DNA from: Roseburia faecis
GTDB taxonomy: Bacteria > Bacillota > Clostridia > Lachnospirales > Lachnospiraceae
Assembly (NCBI RefSeq): GCF_001406815.1
Contig: NZ_CVRR01000003.1
Location: 44,514-108,513, forward strand
Length of the DNA: 64,000 nucleotides
Direction: 5' to 3'
Part shown: positions 7,989 to 16,342 of the stretch, piece after piece
How positions within the stretch are numbered: position 1 is the first letter of the stretch
How the letters are laid out: each line of letters begins with the position of its first letter
The notes under the pieces: generated by a model
What the model was told of the DNA's origin: nothing
What the model saw: the letters and a program-made list of their open reading frames with translations, nothing else
The model's database searches: none
Position numbers and translations under genes: made by a program

Positions 7989-8671
7989 GTGGGTCATATT
8001 TTTTGTAAAGATTAAAAGTGTTTTTTCTATATGATTGGGACAACAGTATAAATATATAGATCAAAGTATGTAGGATGATTGATAATATATAGAGAGTGTG
8101 TATAATAAGATGAGAAAGAGTGAATAAGTGTGGTTATCAAAGCCGGGTTTTCAAGAATATGAGGGGTGTGGGATATATATAGGAAAAGTGGCGCGAAAAG
8201 TCCCTCGAGGTAGCAAGAGCAGGACATATGCAGAAAAAGTGTTGCAAAAAGTCCCATGATACAGTGCGAGAGGGACATATGCAAGAAAAGTGGCGCGAAA
8301 AGTCCCATGAGGCAGTGTGGGTGGGACATAGTAGGCTAGAAAAAAGCTATATGTCCTATCGACCAGACTATGTGGGACATAGGAAGTCAGTAAAAAGCTA
8401 TATGTCCCACCGATCAGACTATGCGGGGCATAGGGAACTAGCAAAAGGCTATATGTCCCACCAGCCAGTAAAAGCAGGACATAATCAACCAGCAAAAAAC
8501 ATATTTGCCATTTGCCAGCACAAACATCGTGAATTTTATAATTACAGGAAACTTATAATAGCCCAAAAGATATAGCGATAGAAAAGGTGCTGTTTTCTGA
8601 AAAATATACAGCTACTAAAAAGGCACAATAACCGGAAGCACAACAGCAAAAAAGAAAGGAAATCAACAATC
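7989..8671. other. 680-base gap with no convincing gene, holding a tandem repeat array
   Basis: The first 190 bases are AT-rich without recognisable signals, the middle is the 51-bp repeat array described separately, and the end supplies the ribosome binding site of the next gene. Open frames exist on both strands only because the repeat unit is a multiple of three. Confidence 0.6.
8183..8487. repeat. Six tandem copies of a 51-bp unit, each with an internal dyad
   Basis: The word GTCC(C/T) recurs at 8200, 8251, 8302, 8353, 8404 and 8455, and GG(A/G)C at 8222, 8273, 8324, 8375, 8426 and 8477: an exact 51-base period over six copies, with a decaying seventh. In each unit these words are the arms of an inverted repeat (TATGTCCCAC ... 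GTGGGACATA in the last three). The first three copies (AAAAGTCCC type) and last three (TATATGTCCC type) form two subfamilies. On the plus strand the unit reads as 17 codons ending in Gly-His; frames from ATG 8228 (plus, 115 codons) and on the minus strand are also open. No good ribosome binding site supports translation. Confidence 0.88.
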
Positions 8672-9052
8672 ATGGCATACGAGAATGATATTATTATGCG
8701 GCAGGTACGTGACATGACCCGCATGCTTGCAAAAATTTTATTTGGGAAAAACACCGCGACCTATGAATATAAGGAAGAGGATCGTCATACAGCAACGGAC
8801 AGTTTATATGCCCGGCTGATTGCGCTGGTCGATGCAGGAAAAATCAATGAAGCGGAAAATCGCTTGTATGAAGAATTAGAAAGAGATGAAGAGGGCACAT
8901 TTGAAGTAGCACTCGGATTTTACGATTATCTGAATGAACTTCCGGAGGAATTTCTTGAAGAGCACGATTATTCGAAGGAGGAAGTCAAAGAAGGCGCACA
9001 GAGTCTTGCGGACCGCAAGGGGCTGGGACTTCTTGGGGAAGGACTTGATTAG
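8672..9052 (+). CDS. DUF6483-like small protein of unknown function
   Basis: 126 residues, acidic and predicted mostly helical. It opens with NDIIMRQVRDMTRMLAKIL and is followed by a helical-repeat-like part (LIALVDAGKINEAENRLYEE), which resembles the DUF6483 group common in Lachnospiraceae; that match is from memory. No catalytic motif or membrane segment is visible. AAAGAAAGGAAA lies upstream of the ATG at an acceptable distance. No function should be assigned. Confidence 0.75.
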   Translation: MAYENDIIMRQVRDMTRMLAKILFGKNTATYEYKEEDRHTATDSLYARLIALVDAGKINEAENRLYEELERDEEGTFEVALGFYDYLNELPEEFLEEHDYSKEEVKEGAQSLADRKGLGLLGEGLD

Positions 9053-9127
9053 GAATAACTGTTCGAAGGAGAAATGATGAACCGTAGTAGATTAAGTGAA
9101 AAAGATATATAAGACAGAGAATAACTC

Positions 9128-9168
9128 TTGACAATACAACATATATGCTGTATTTTGTAATTACAAAA
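9128..9168 (+). promoter_or_regulatory. Promoter and operators of the HigBA-type operon
   Basis: TTGACA (9128-9133), 17-base spacer, TATTTT (9151-9156). The spacer is filled by an imperfect 18-base palindrome, TACAACATATATGCTGTA (9135-9152), and a perfect 16-base palindrome, TTTTGTAATTACAAAA (9153-9168), overlaps the -10. These are the expected sites for autorepression by the antitoxin. Confidence 0.75.
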
Positions 9169-9186
9169 CAAAAGTGGAGACAGCAT

Positions 9187-9525
9187 ATGATATTACACAA
9201 TTATCTTTCGAATTCGGGAAGAGATTTAATATATGAATACATTAATAGTCTTCCGGAAGCTGAAAAAATTGATGGTTATACCGTACTGCAGCATATGGAA
9301 AAAGGAGAATTTGATAAAATTCTTTTTAAAAGATGGGAAAAGAAAGTGTATGAGGTATATTTTCAGAAAAATAACCGTGTATTCTATATTACAGTAGATA
9401 AGGAAAATATATATCTGCTCCATTCCTGTCGAAAACAGAAAAATAAAACAGAAAAAAAGGATGCAAATATAGTACGGAAGCGGGCAAAAGAATTAGGAAA
9501 TATGTTAGGCAGGAAGTTTATTTAG
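9187..9525 (+). CDS. higB: Type II toxin, HigB/RelE superfamily (Gp49-like)
   Basis: 112-residue basic protein of the Gp49-like (DUF891) toxin group, ribosome-associated mRNA interferases in characterised relatives. Recognisable parts are the core strands around KRWEKKVYEVYFQKNNRVFY, then IYLLHSCRKQ and the conserved C-terminal helix with RKRAKELG. An upstream in-frame ATG at 9145 lies inside the promoter -10, so ATG 9187, preceded by GTGGAGAC, is the start. The toxin gene comes first and the antitoxin follows 14 bases after the stop, the hig gene order. Confidence 0.85.
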   Translation: MILHNYLSNSGRDLIYEYINSLPEAEKIDGYTVLQHMEKGEFDKILFKRWEKKVYEVYFQKNNRVFYITVDKENIYLLHSCRKQKNKTEKKDANIVRKRAKELGNMLGRKFI

Positions 9526-9539
9526 AGGGAGTGGTCAAT

Positions 9540-9836
9540 ATGCCTTTTTTGCAAGTAAATGTAGAGCAGGAAATTCAAAAGCAAAGAGAGAACGATCCGG
9601 AGTTTAAAAAAATATGGGATGAGTCCCGTGCAGAGTATAGATTGATTGGTGAAATGATTTCTTTACGTAAAAAGAAAAAAATTACACAAAAGGAATTAGC
9701 TTTGCTGACAGGGAATAAACAACAGGTTATATCAAGGATTGAAAGGAAAGAAAGTATCCCGACAATTCGGGCATTTAGTCGTATCTTAGATGCTCTCGGG
9801 TATGAATTACAGATTGTAAAAAAGAAGTCAGTGTAA
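9540..9836 (+). CDS. higA: Antitoxin, XRE-family helix-turn-helix (HigA type)
   Basis: 98-residue DNA-binding antitoxin. A helix-turn-helix sits in the second half: LRKKKKITQKELALLTGNKQ, then SRIERKESIPTIRAFSRIL. The N-terminal third is probably the toxin-neutralising part. AGAGGGAG before ATG 9540 favours that start over the GTG at 9531, which overlaps the binding site. It should bind the palindromes in the operon promoter and repress both genes. A terminator follows. Confidence 0.87.
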   Translation: MPFLQVNVEQEIQKQRENDPEFKKIWDESRAEYRLIGEMISLRKKKKITQKELALLTGNKQQVISRIERKESIPTIRAFSRILDALGYELQIVKKKSV

Positions 9837-9859
9837 TATATAATTTAAATTGGTGTCCA

Positions 9860-9897
9860 AATAGCATTTAACAGAAATGTTAGATGCTATTTTTTTT
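9860..9897 (+). terminator. Rho-independent terminator after the toxin-antitoxin operon
   Basis: 13-base arms AATAGCATTTAAC / GTTAGATGCTATT with one mismatch, loop AGAAAT, then a run of eight T. Confidence 0.92.
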
Positions 9898-10019
9898 ACA
9901 AAAACACATCTGCCCGTCACATCCCGCCAGAAACCGGTAGTATACAGATAAGAGATGCTCCAGTCCCCGCCGCAGGTGGCTTTAAAAGGACTGGCATCCA
10001 ACAGAAGGGAGGAATCATC

Positions 10020-10574
10020 ATGGAAGATACTGCAATCATCCGCTTATTTCAGGAGCGGTCACAGCAGGCAATTGCCGAATTGTCGCAGAAATACGGAAAA
10101 CTCTGTCAGAGCCTGTCCCGCCGGATCTTAAATAACGAAGAGGATGCAAAAGAATGTGTTAATGATACGTGGCTTGGTGTGTGGAACAGTATCCCACCGC
10201 AGACCCCGAATCCGCTGGTCTCCTATGTCTGCAGGATTACCCGCAATCTGTCCGTCAAAAGGCTGCGGCATAACATGGCGGCAAAGCGCAACAGCTATTA
10301 CGATGTATCGCTTGCGGAACTGGAAGAATGTATTCCGGCAGCGCAGGAGCAGGAGCCGTGGGAAGAACAGGAGGTGACGAAAGTCCTGGAACGCTTTTTA
10401 CGGGAACTGGATACCGGCAGCCGCGTGATGTTCGTCAAACGGTACTGGTATGCGGAGTCTGTCGCACAGATTGCGGAAACGTTTGGGATGAAAGAAAACA
10501 GTGTGTCCGTAAAACTGATGCGTCTGCGCAAAAAGCTGAGAAAGAAACTGGAGAAGGAGGGTGTAGTGTTATGA
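10020..10574 (+). CDS. ECF-type RNA polymerase sigma factor
   Basis: 184 residues. Region 2 (EEDAKECVNDTWLGVWNSIP, then YVCRITRNLSVKRLR) and region 4 (MFVKRYWYAESVAQIAETFG, ENSVSVKLMRLRKKLRKKL) are both present. The DAKECVNDTWLxVWNSIPP signature is the one common in clostridial ECF factors paired with a membrane partner. Ribosome binding site AGGGAGGAA precedes the ATG. The stop overlaps the ATG of the next gene (ATGA), so the two are translationally coupled. Confidence 0.92.
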   Translation: MEDTAIIRLFQERSQQAIAELSQKYGKLCQSLSRRILNNEEDAKECVNDTWLGVWNSIPPQTPNPLVSYVCRITRNLSVKRLRHNMAAKRNSYYDVSLAELEECIPAAQEQEPWEEQEVTKVLERFLRELDTGSRVMFVKRYWYAESVAQIAETFGMKENSVSVKLMRLRKKLRKKLEKEGVVL

Positions 10575-11830
10575 GAAAATCCGAAAAATTATCCGATGCA
10601 ATCGGTGAAATCAGTGATGACATTATAGAGGAAGCGTATACATATAAGCCAAAACATGACATGCACCAAAGAAAGGCTTCTTTTAAATGGAGAGCAGCTG
10701 TAGCAGTTCTTGCCATGCTTGTTTTGGCGGGAGTCGGTGTGTCCGTAGGGGGAGGAACTTCCTTTTTCCGGCTTGGAACAATTGTTTCCAGATTTACGGG
10801 GAAGGCTGCAAAGGTGGTTTACCGTATCCAGGGAATTCCGGTAACACAGCAGGAAATCCAGGCAGGAGTGGCATTGCGTGTGGAAAACGGAGAAACGGTA
10901 AAAACCGCAAAAAAAGAGGTTATAAAAGATATTATTACAAAAAAGACGTTGTATGTACTTGCAAAAAAGAACGGATGTACTGTGTCGGATCAGGAATATG
11001 ATGATTATGCAAAACTGCTGAAGACACAGATGAACAAAGCGGAGAACCGGAAAGAAATCCGCGATTTTTATGCGGGATTCGGTGGCGAGAGTGCTTACTG
11101 GAAGAATATGGAGCCGGTTATTCGTCAGAATCTTGCGGTGCGCAAGTATATAGACAGCCAGACAGGAACGCAGACGGAGGAAGAAATCAAACAGGAGGCA
11201 TATGAAAGCGGTGCAAAGCAGACGGATCTGGATGCATTTGAACAGGTGGTGGAAGATGTCTGTGAAGAGATTGGCGATTATCTGAAAACACTGCAGAAGT
11301 CGGATGCTTCGGTATATTATTTTGCGTCTTCCGACAAAGAGCGTGTGACAAAGAGTATCGACAAAGAGGAAATCTGTGCCATTGGAAATCATACGATTGT
11401 AACCCGGGAACAGGTACAGATGTATACGAAGTTTTATGAAATTACATATGATAAGACATTGTCGGAAAAGAAAGCAATTGCTTATGCCAAGGAACGCAAC
11501 GCACTGTATGTTGCGGCAATGCAGAATGGATATCAGGTAACCGATGAACAGGTAAAAGCATATGTAGAGGAATTAAAACAGAATCTGGATGGTATCTGGA
11601 CAAAGGAGCAAAAAGAAAAACTGCTCTCGGGTTTTGCTTCGGAGGACGATTACTGGGCGTTTGAACAAAAGGTTTACCGGATCGATCTGCCGATACAAAA
11701 CTATGTCAGGGATAAAGAAAACGAATTTAACAGAAAAAATGAATCAGGGCAGACCTGGGATGAGGCATTTAAGACATTAAAACAGAATCTGGTGGATGAG
11801 CAGCAGTATAAAGACAGCAGTTCCTATTAA
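10571..11830 (+). CDS. Single-pass membrane protein with two SurA/PrsA-like N-domains, probable sigma partner
   Basis: 419 residues. A short cytoplasmic end is followed by one membrane helix (about residues 40-60) and an extracytoplasmic region with two similar blocks. Each begins with a short strand resembling SurA N-terminal domains (YRIQGIPVTQQEIQAGVAL; GNHTIVTREQVQMYT) and continues with helices carrying NGCTVSDQEYDDY or NGYQVTDEQVKAY and a YW/FEQK element. No PPIase domain is visible. The start is ATG 10571, inside the end of the sigma gene, with GGAGGG upstream; the longer open frame starting further upstream is not real. The context suggests an anti-sigma or envelope-sensing role, by inference. 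Confidence 0.75.
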   Translation: MRKSEKLSDAIGEISDDIIEEAYTYKPKHDMHQRKASFKWRAAVAVLAMLVLAGVGVSVGGGTSFFRLGTIVSRFTGKAAKVVYRIQGIPVTQQEIQAGVALRVENGETVKTAKKEVIKDIITKKTLYVLAKKNGCTVSDQEYDDYAKLLKTQMNKAENRKEIRDFYAGFGGESAYWKNMEPVIRQNLAVRKYIDSQTGTQTEEEIKQEAYESGAKQTDLDAFEQVVEDVCEEIGDYLKTLQKSDASVYYFASSDKERVTKSIDKEEICAIGNHTIVTREQVQMYTKFYEITYDKTLSEKKAIAYAKERNALYVAAMQNGYQVTDEQVKAYVEELKQNLDGIWTKEQKEKLLSGFASEDDYWAFEQKVYRIDLPIQNYVRDKENEFNRKNESGQTWDEAFKTLKQNLVDEQQYKDSSSY

Positions 11831-11917
11831 CAATATTTAGCCGGATATATGGAGAAATTCCAGAAAATGTCCGATATATAAGATGATATTATGTAAAAAT
11901 AAAGGGGGAATTATCAT

Positions 11918-12904
11918 ATGTCATTGACGATTCAGGCACCACATGCTAACATGAATGCATACGAAATCGGAGACGATGAAACGCGCAAAAACAAAGTATC
12001 CGACAAAGGAACCATATATGCCGGAGATCTGCAGTTTGCCCAGACCACTGGCAATGCTGCAAGCGACAAGAAACAGAGCGCCCGGAAACAGGCGATGAAG
12101 CTGATCCGGGATGCATGGGACAGTGATAACAAGGCGGTAAGCCAGCGAGATCAGATAGCACAGCAGAAAGAGGAAAAACTCAAAGAAGTCCGTGAGTGTA
12201 ATGAGGAATTGAAACAGATTCGCGAGAGTAAAGAAATCGCGCGGCAGAGTTATGGGGTGGATTCGGATTCCCAGGAGCAGAAAGACTTAGAACTGCTGGA
12301 AAAATATCAGGATTATCAGAAAGGTGTGCAGACGGATGACTTTTCCAAGGAAGAGATAGACCGTTTGAAAGAACTGCAGAATACCCCTCTGACCGATTAT
12401 CAGACCAGGGCATTACAGCTGAATGCACAAAGGGATGTCATTCTGAACAAGAAAGACCGGGCGCAGCGTAACGTGACTTCTCTGACTGAGGCAGCGGCAG
12501 ATGCAAAGCTCGACCAGCTGAAATCACAGGATATGCAAAAAGCGCAGGATGCAGCGGATGAACTGCTGGATGCTTCCGATAAAGATGCTTTTGGCATGCT
12601 GATACAGGATGCGGTAGATCACATCGACGAGAAACAGGAAGAAGAGAAAGAGAAAGCAGAGGAAGCGCAGGAGAAGCGCGACGAGCAGCAGGAAAAGATT
12701 GACGAAAAGAAAGAGGAAAAACAGCAGCAGGAGAAGATGATTGAGGGTTCTGTCGAGGCAGACAGGCTGGAGGCAGATGTAACGGTGGATCAGACTGGTA
12801 CGAGTAAGCTGGAGGAGGCGCAGCAGCACATCCAGACGATTCTTAAAAAGAACAATCTCGTAAACGAGGATCTGAAGGGGATTAAAATTGACTTGAATTT
12901 CTAA
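11918..12904 (+). CDS. Soluble coiled-coil protein, unknown function
   Basis: 328 residues, highly charged, with long heptad-like stretches in two regions (roughly residues 60-125 and 150-275); the second is almost pure Glu/Lys/Gln. The N-terminus (MSLTIQAPHANMNAY) is uncharged and resembles openings of other orphan Lachnospiraceae proteins in this window (SLTI, NISA, ALNIS starts). No signal peptide, membrane helix or catalytic motif. AAAGGGGGAA precedes the ATG, and the c-di-GMP gene begins 20 bases after its stop, so the two are probably cotranscribed. Confidence 0.7.
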   Translation: MSLTIQAPHANMNAYEIGDDETRKNKVSDKGTIYAGDLQFAQTTGNAASDKKQSARKQAMKLIRDAWDSDNKAVSQRDQIAQQKEEKLKEVRECNEELKQIRESKEIARQSYGVDSDSQEQKDLELLEKYQDYQKGVQTDDFSKEEIDRLKELQNTPLTDYQTRALQLNAQRDVILNKKDRAQRNVTSLTEAAADAKLDQLKSQDMQKAQDAADELLDASDKDAFGMLIQDAVDHIDEKQEEEKEKAEEAQEKRDEQQEKIDEKKEEKQQQEKMIEGSVEADRLEADVTVDQTGTSKLEEAQQHIQTILKKNNLVNEDLKGIKIDLNF

Positions 12905-12924
12905 TGCCAGGAGGATGAGGTGTA

Positions 12925-14898
12925 ATGCAATCCGGTAACGGGATGACCATGCAGGAAGCAGAACAGGAAATCAAATATTATCAGAAGATTTTTCAGGTAG
13001 TACGTCTGTTAAAAGGAGAGGATGTTGAGCGGACATTTTACCAGCAAGGGAAAGGAACGTGCGAAAATGTGCAGGATGGATGTCCGTGCTACAGTTTCTG
13101 GAAGAAAAATGGTAAGTGCGAAAACTGCAGTTCCTATAAAGCGCTGCGGGAAAAGAAGCAGATGATTAAGCTGGAATTCCTTGAATCAGAAGTCTATCAG
13201 GTAATCTCCCGGTATATGGAAATTGATGGACAGCCATACGTCATGGAATTGATCAATCATCTGGAGGACGACACCTTAATCGACATATCCTGCAGAGAAA
13301 AGCTGATCAATAAACTGACCGGATATAATGAAAAATTATATAAGGATGTCCTGACCGGAGTTTATAATCGTCTGTATTTTGAGGAAGAGATAAAAATGTG
13401 GACGGGAAATGCCGGAATTGTTGTGATTGATGTGGATGATTTCAAGCTTTGCAATGATACATACGGACATCTGACCGGAGATATGGCACTTGCGGCGGTT
13501 GCTGGTGTGATCTGGCGTTGTATCCGCAGAGAGGATACGCTTGTGCGCTATGGTGGAGATGAATTTGTTCTTGTGCTGCCGGAGATAAAGGAAGATGGTC
13601 TGGTAGAAAAACTGCAGGAGATTCAGGAAAAGATCCAGAATACAGTGATTCCGGGGTATTCCAATATTCAGATTTCTGTCAGTATGGGTGCCGTGATTTC
13701 GCAGAACGAATCTGTTGAGCATGCAATGCTTCGCGCAGATAAACTGATGTATCAGGCAAAAAATAAGAAAAACATGGCCATCACCGAGAATAACATGATT
13801 GATCATGAGGGAAAGATACACGCACAGAAGCAACCGGAAAAGATGATTCCGGAGATCCTTGTAGTGGATGATGAGGAGGTCAACCGGACGCTTCTGGATA
13901 TGATTTTTTCCAAGGATTATCATGTCCTGCAGGCGGAGAGCGGAGAAAAATGCATAGAAATACTGGAACAGCAGGTCAATAGTATTTCTTTGGTTCTGCT
14001 GGATGTGGTATTGCCGAAGATGGATGGATTTGATGTCCTGACATATATGAATAAAAATCACTGGATTGAGGATATTCCGGTTATTATGATGTCCGGAGCC
14101 GATGCCCCGGAGGCTGTGAAGCGGGCATATGCACTTGGTGCAGTGGATTTTGTCAGCAAGCCATGCGATGCACAGATCGTTTATCAGCGTGTGACGAACA
14201 CCATGAAATTATATGCGAAGCAGCGTCGGCTGACTTCCCTGATTACTGCGCAGATCAACGAAAAAGAGAAAAACAGCGAGATGCTGATTCATATTCTCAG
14301 TCATATTGTGGAGTTTAGAAACGGAGAGAGCGGAAGCCATGTGCTTCACATTCACAAACTTACGGAGATGCTTCTGGAGAGACTGGCGCAGAAAACCGAA
14401 AAGTATCATCTGGATGGGGATACCAGAGCCATGATCGCACTTGCTTCTTCTTTGCATGATATCGGAAAAATCGGTGTGGATGAAAAAATCCTGAATAAAC
14501 CGGGAAAACTGACAAAAGAAGAATTTGAGATTATGAAAACGCATACCGTCATCGGTGCAGAAATGCTGGAACAGCTTGGCATTTATCAGAACGAGCCACT
14601 GGTAAAGATCGCACACCAGATCTGCCGCTGGCATCATGAGCGCTACGATGGAAAAGGCTATCCGGATGGACTTGTGGGAGATGAAATCCCGATTTCCGCA
14701 CAGGTAGTTTCTGTAGCGGATGTGTACGATGCGCTGGCGAGTGAGCGTGTTTATAAGAAAGCAGTACCGCATGAAAAGGTACTGGAAATGATCCTGCATG
14801 GGGAATGCGGACAGTTTAATCCGATCCTCATAGAATGTCTGCAGGAGATCAGTTCGCGGATCAGAAGCGAATGTTATGATGAGGAACAGGAGACCTGA
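12925..14898 (+). CDS. Cytosolic c-di-GMP protein: Cys-rich N-terminus, GGDEF, receiver and HD-GYP domains
   Basis: 657 residues. A Cys-rich segment (C46, C53, C55, C65, C68) may bind metal. Next is a diguanylate cyclase domain with intact YGGDEF (209-214) and the inhibitory I-site RRED five residues before it. Then comes a receiver domain with VVDDEE and phospho-acceptor D360. Last is an HD-GYP phosphodiesterase with HD at 511-512, HH at 570-571 and GYP at 578-580. Both making and breaking c-di-GMP therefore look possible, perhaps switched by phosphorylation of D360. No membrane segment. GGAGG precedes the ATG. The next gene starts one base after the stop. Confidence 0.93.
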   Translation: MQSGNGMTMQEAEQEIKYYQKIFQVVRLLKGEDVERTFYQQGKGTCENVQDGCPCYSFWKKNGKCENCSSYKALREKKQMIKLEFLESEVYQVISRYMEIDGQPYVMELINHLEDDTLIDISCREKLINKLTGYNEKLYKDVLTGVYNRLYFEEEIKMWTGNAGIVVIDVDDFKLCNDTYGHLTGDMALAAVAGVIWRCIRREDTLVRYGGDEFVLVLPEIKEDGLVEKLQEIQEKIQNTVIPGYSNIQISVSMGAVISQNESVEHAMLRADKLMYQAKNKKNMAITENNMIDHEGKIHAQKQPEKMIPEILVVDDEEVNRTLLDMIFSKDYHVLQAESGEKCIEILEQQVNSISLVLLDVVLPKMDGFDVLTYMNKNHWIEDIPVIMMSGADAPEAVKRAYALGAVDFVSKPCDAQIVYQRVTNTMKLYAKQRRLTSLITAQINEKEKNSEMLIHILSHIVEFRNGESGSHVLHIHKLTEMLLERLAQKTEKYHLDGDTRAMIALASSLHDIGKIGVDEKILNKPGKLTKEEFEIMKTHTVIGAEMLEQLGIYQNEPLVKIAHQICRWHHERYDGKGYPDGLVGDEIPISAQVVSVADVYDALASERVYKKAVPHEKVLEMILHGECGQFNPILIECLQEISSRIRSECYDEEQET

Positions 14899-14899
14899 T

Positions 14900-15715
14900 A
14901 TGTTAGACCAGAATACATTTACAGAAACCATACGTGCGGTACAGGATATTATCCGCACTTCGGCGGAGCCGATGACAAGAGAGGAGATCCTTTCCTATTT
15001 TAAGGATATGGATTTGAATGCACAGCAGGAAGAGATGGTGTTAGAGTTTCTGTCAACACCACATGATGATCCGCAGCCGGAAGAGAACGAACCGGAAACA
15101 AAGGAAGCGGAATATGAGGAGACCGCAGAGAAAGAAGAAACCAAAGAATCTTCTGCGAAAAAGGAATCCGCAAAAGATTCCGTCACAGACAACATTTCCA
15201 CTTCTCCCATGTTTCAGATGTATCTGGAGGAACTGAAAGATATCCCGGAGTATACCAAGGAGCAGCAGATTGATATGTATAAGAAGCTGCTGGCAGGGGA
15301 AGAGAGCATGGTACACGCGATATCCAATGCATGGCTGCGCAACGTACTGGAAGTAGCAAAGAAACTGGCGGTTTCCACGGAAGGATTTGAGGATATTGTG
15401 CAGGAAGGAAATATGGCACTTTTCCTGCGCCTGAGCGAGCTGTGCGGCAGCCACGAAAAAGTGGATGTGGAAGAGGAACTTCTTACCGCGGTGGAAGAAG
15501 CGATGAAATCCTGCATCCGGGAACAGACCGGTGAGGATGAGAATGAAAATTCCGTGGTTGGAAAAGTAGCGCTGGTAAGTGAAGCGGTGAACTATCTGAA
15601 AAAACAGAACGGTGCACAGCCAACGCAGAAAGAACTTGCGGATTATGTCAAAATTCCGGAAGATGAGCTTGCAGATATTCTTTATATGATTGATAAGGCG
15701 AAAAAAGATTCCTGA
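14900..15715 (+). CDS. Degenerate sigma-70-like protein lacking region 4
   Basis: 271 residues from ATG 14900, with GGAACAGGAGA upstream. After a linker rich in Glu and Lys (about residues 65-100) comes a stretch matching sigma-70 regions 1.2-2.2: MYLEELKDIPEYTKEQQIDM, then WLRNVLEVAKKL and FEDIVQEGNMALFLRL, where housekeeping factors read DLIQEGNIGL. The -10-recognising region 2.3-2.4 is not recognisable. A region 3-like helix-turn-helix follows (QPTQKELADYVKIPEDELAD). Region 4 is absent and the protein ends there. It may bind core polymerase or an anti-sigma factor without being a normal sigma factor. The tight link to the c-di-GMP gene is notable. Confidence 0.7.
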   Translation: MLDQNTFTETIRAVQDIIRTSAEPMTREEILSYFKDMDLNAQQEEMVLEFLSTPHDDPQPEENEPETKEAEYEETAEKEETKESSAKKESAKDSVTDNISTSPMFQMYLEELKDIPEYTKEQQIDMYKKLLAGEESMVHAISNAWLRNVLEVAKKLAVSTEGFEDIVQEGNMALFLRLSELCGSHEKVDVEEELLTAVEEAMKSCIREQTGEDENENSVVGKVALVSEAVNYLKKQNGAQPTQKELADYVKIPEDELADILYMIDKAKKDS

Positions 15716-15729
15716 TCGAGGAACGAAAC

Positions 15730-15761
15730 AGCCCTCCTATTTGACGGGAGGGCTTTTTTTA
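15730..15761 (+). terminator. Rho-independent terminator
   Basis: Arms AGCCCTCC / GGAGGGCT around TATTTGACG, then TTTTTTT. Ends the operon of the coiled-coil, c-di-GMP and sigma-like genes. Confidence 0.93.
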
Positions 15762-15816
15762 TTTTCTTGCAACAAAAATACACCTCCGATACACTGTATA
15801 GATAGGAGGGCCTTCC

Positions 15817-16338
15817 ATGGATGAACGTTTATTAGTAAAAAGGGCAAAGCGCGGGGATACCGCAGCGTTTGCCGAATTGTATGGGACAATTTATAAGAGG
15901 CTGTATCAGTTTGCGCTGTATACGCTTGGAAATACACAGGATGCGGAGGATGTGGTCAGTGCCGCTGTGATGGAAGCATTTGAAAATATCGGGAAATTGC
16001 GGAAGGAAGATGCTTTTTCCGCCTGGATGTATCGTATCGTGGCAAATATGTGCAAACAGAAAATGCGGGAATACTATCAACGGGGAGAAGAACTGACGGA
16101 AGAAAACGGTGGCTGGGACGGCTATGTATGGGGTGATACCCGTGAGGAATATATAGAAGTCCGGCGTGCATTTCTTACGATGGATGAGGAGGACCGCATG
16201 ATTGTGGGAATGCATGTCTTCGGTGGATATAAGACGCGGGAGATTGCACAGATTCTTGCAATGAATGAGAATACTGTGCGGTCGAGAGAACATCGGGCGT
16301 TGCAGCGGATGGAAAAACAGCTGAAGGGATTGAGGTGA
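15817..16338 (+). CDS. ECF-type RNA polymerase sigma factor
   Basis: 173 residues with region 2 (QDAEDVVSAAVMEAFENIGK, then FSAWMYRIVANMCKQKMRE) and region 4 (EDRMIVGMHVFGGYKTREIA, NENTVRSREHRALQRME). AGGAGGG lies eight bases before the ATG. The downstream beta-propeller membrane protein starts four bases after the stop, so the pair forms a third sigma/partner module in this part of the window. No promoter was identified with confidence. Confidence 0.92.
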   Translation: MDERLLVKRAKRGDTAAFAELYGTIYKRLYQFALYTLGNTQDAEDVVSAAVMEAFENIGKLRKEDAFSAWMYRIVANMCKQKMREYYQRGEELTEENGGWDGYVWGDTREEYIEVRRAFLTMDEEDRMIVGMHVFGGYKTREIAQILAMNENTVRSREHRALQRMEKQLKGLR

Positions 16339-16342
16339 GAAT

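Noticed and set aside
8183..8487. CRISPR array
   Set aside because: Units are contiguous and divergent with no constant repeat/unique spacer structure, and no cas genes are present.
8228..8575. 115-codon open frame over the 51-bp repeats (and frames on the minus strand)
   Set aside because: Open frames follow from a unit length divisible by three; no ribosome binding site, unlike the real genes nearby. Kept as a repeat, with the coding option noted.
10328..10570. N-terminal extension of the SurA-like membrane protein
   Set aside because: Upstream frame lies inside the ECF sigma gene in another phase; ATG 10571 with GGAGGG and the ATGA overlap is the proper start.
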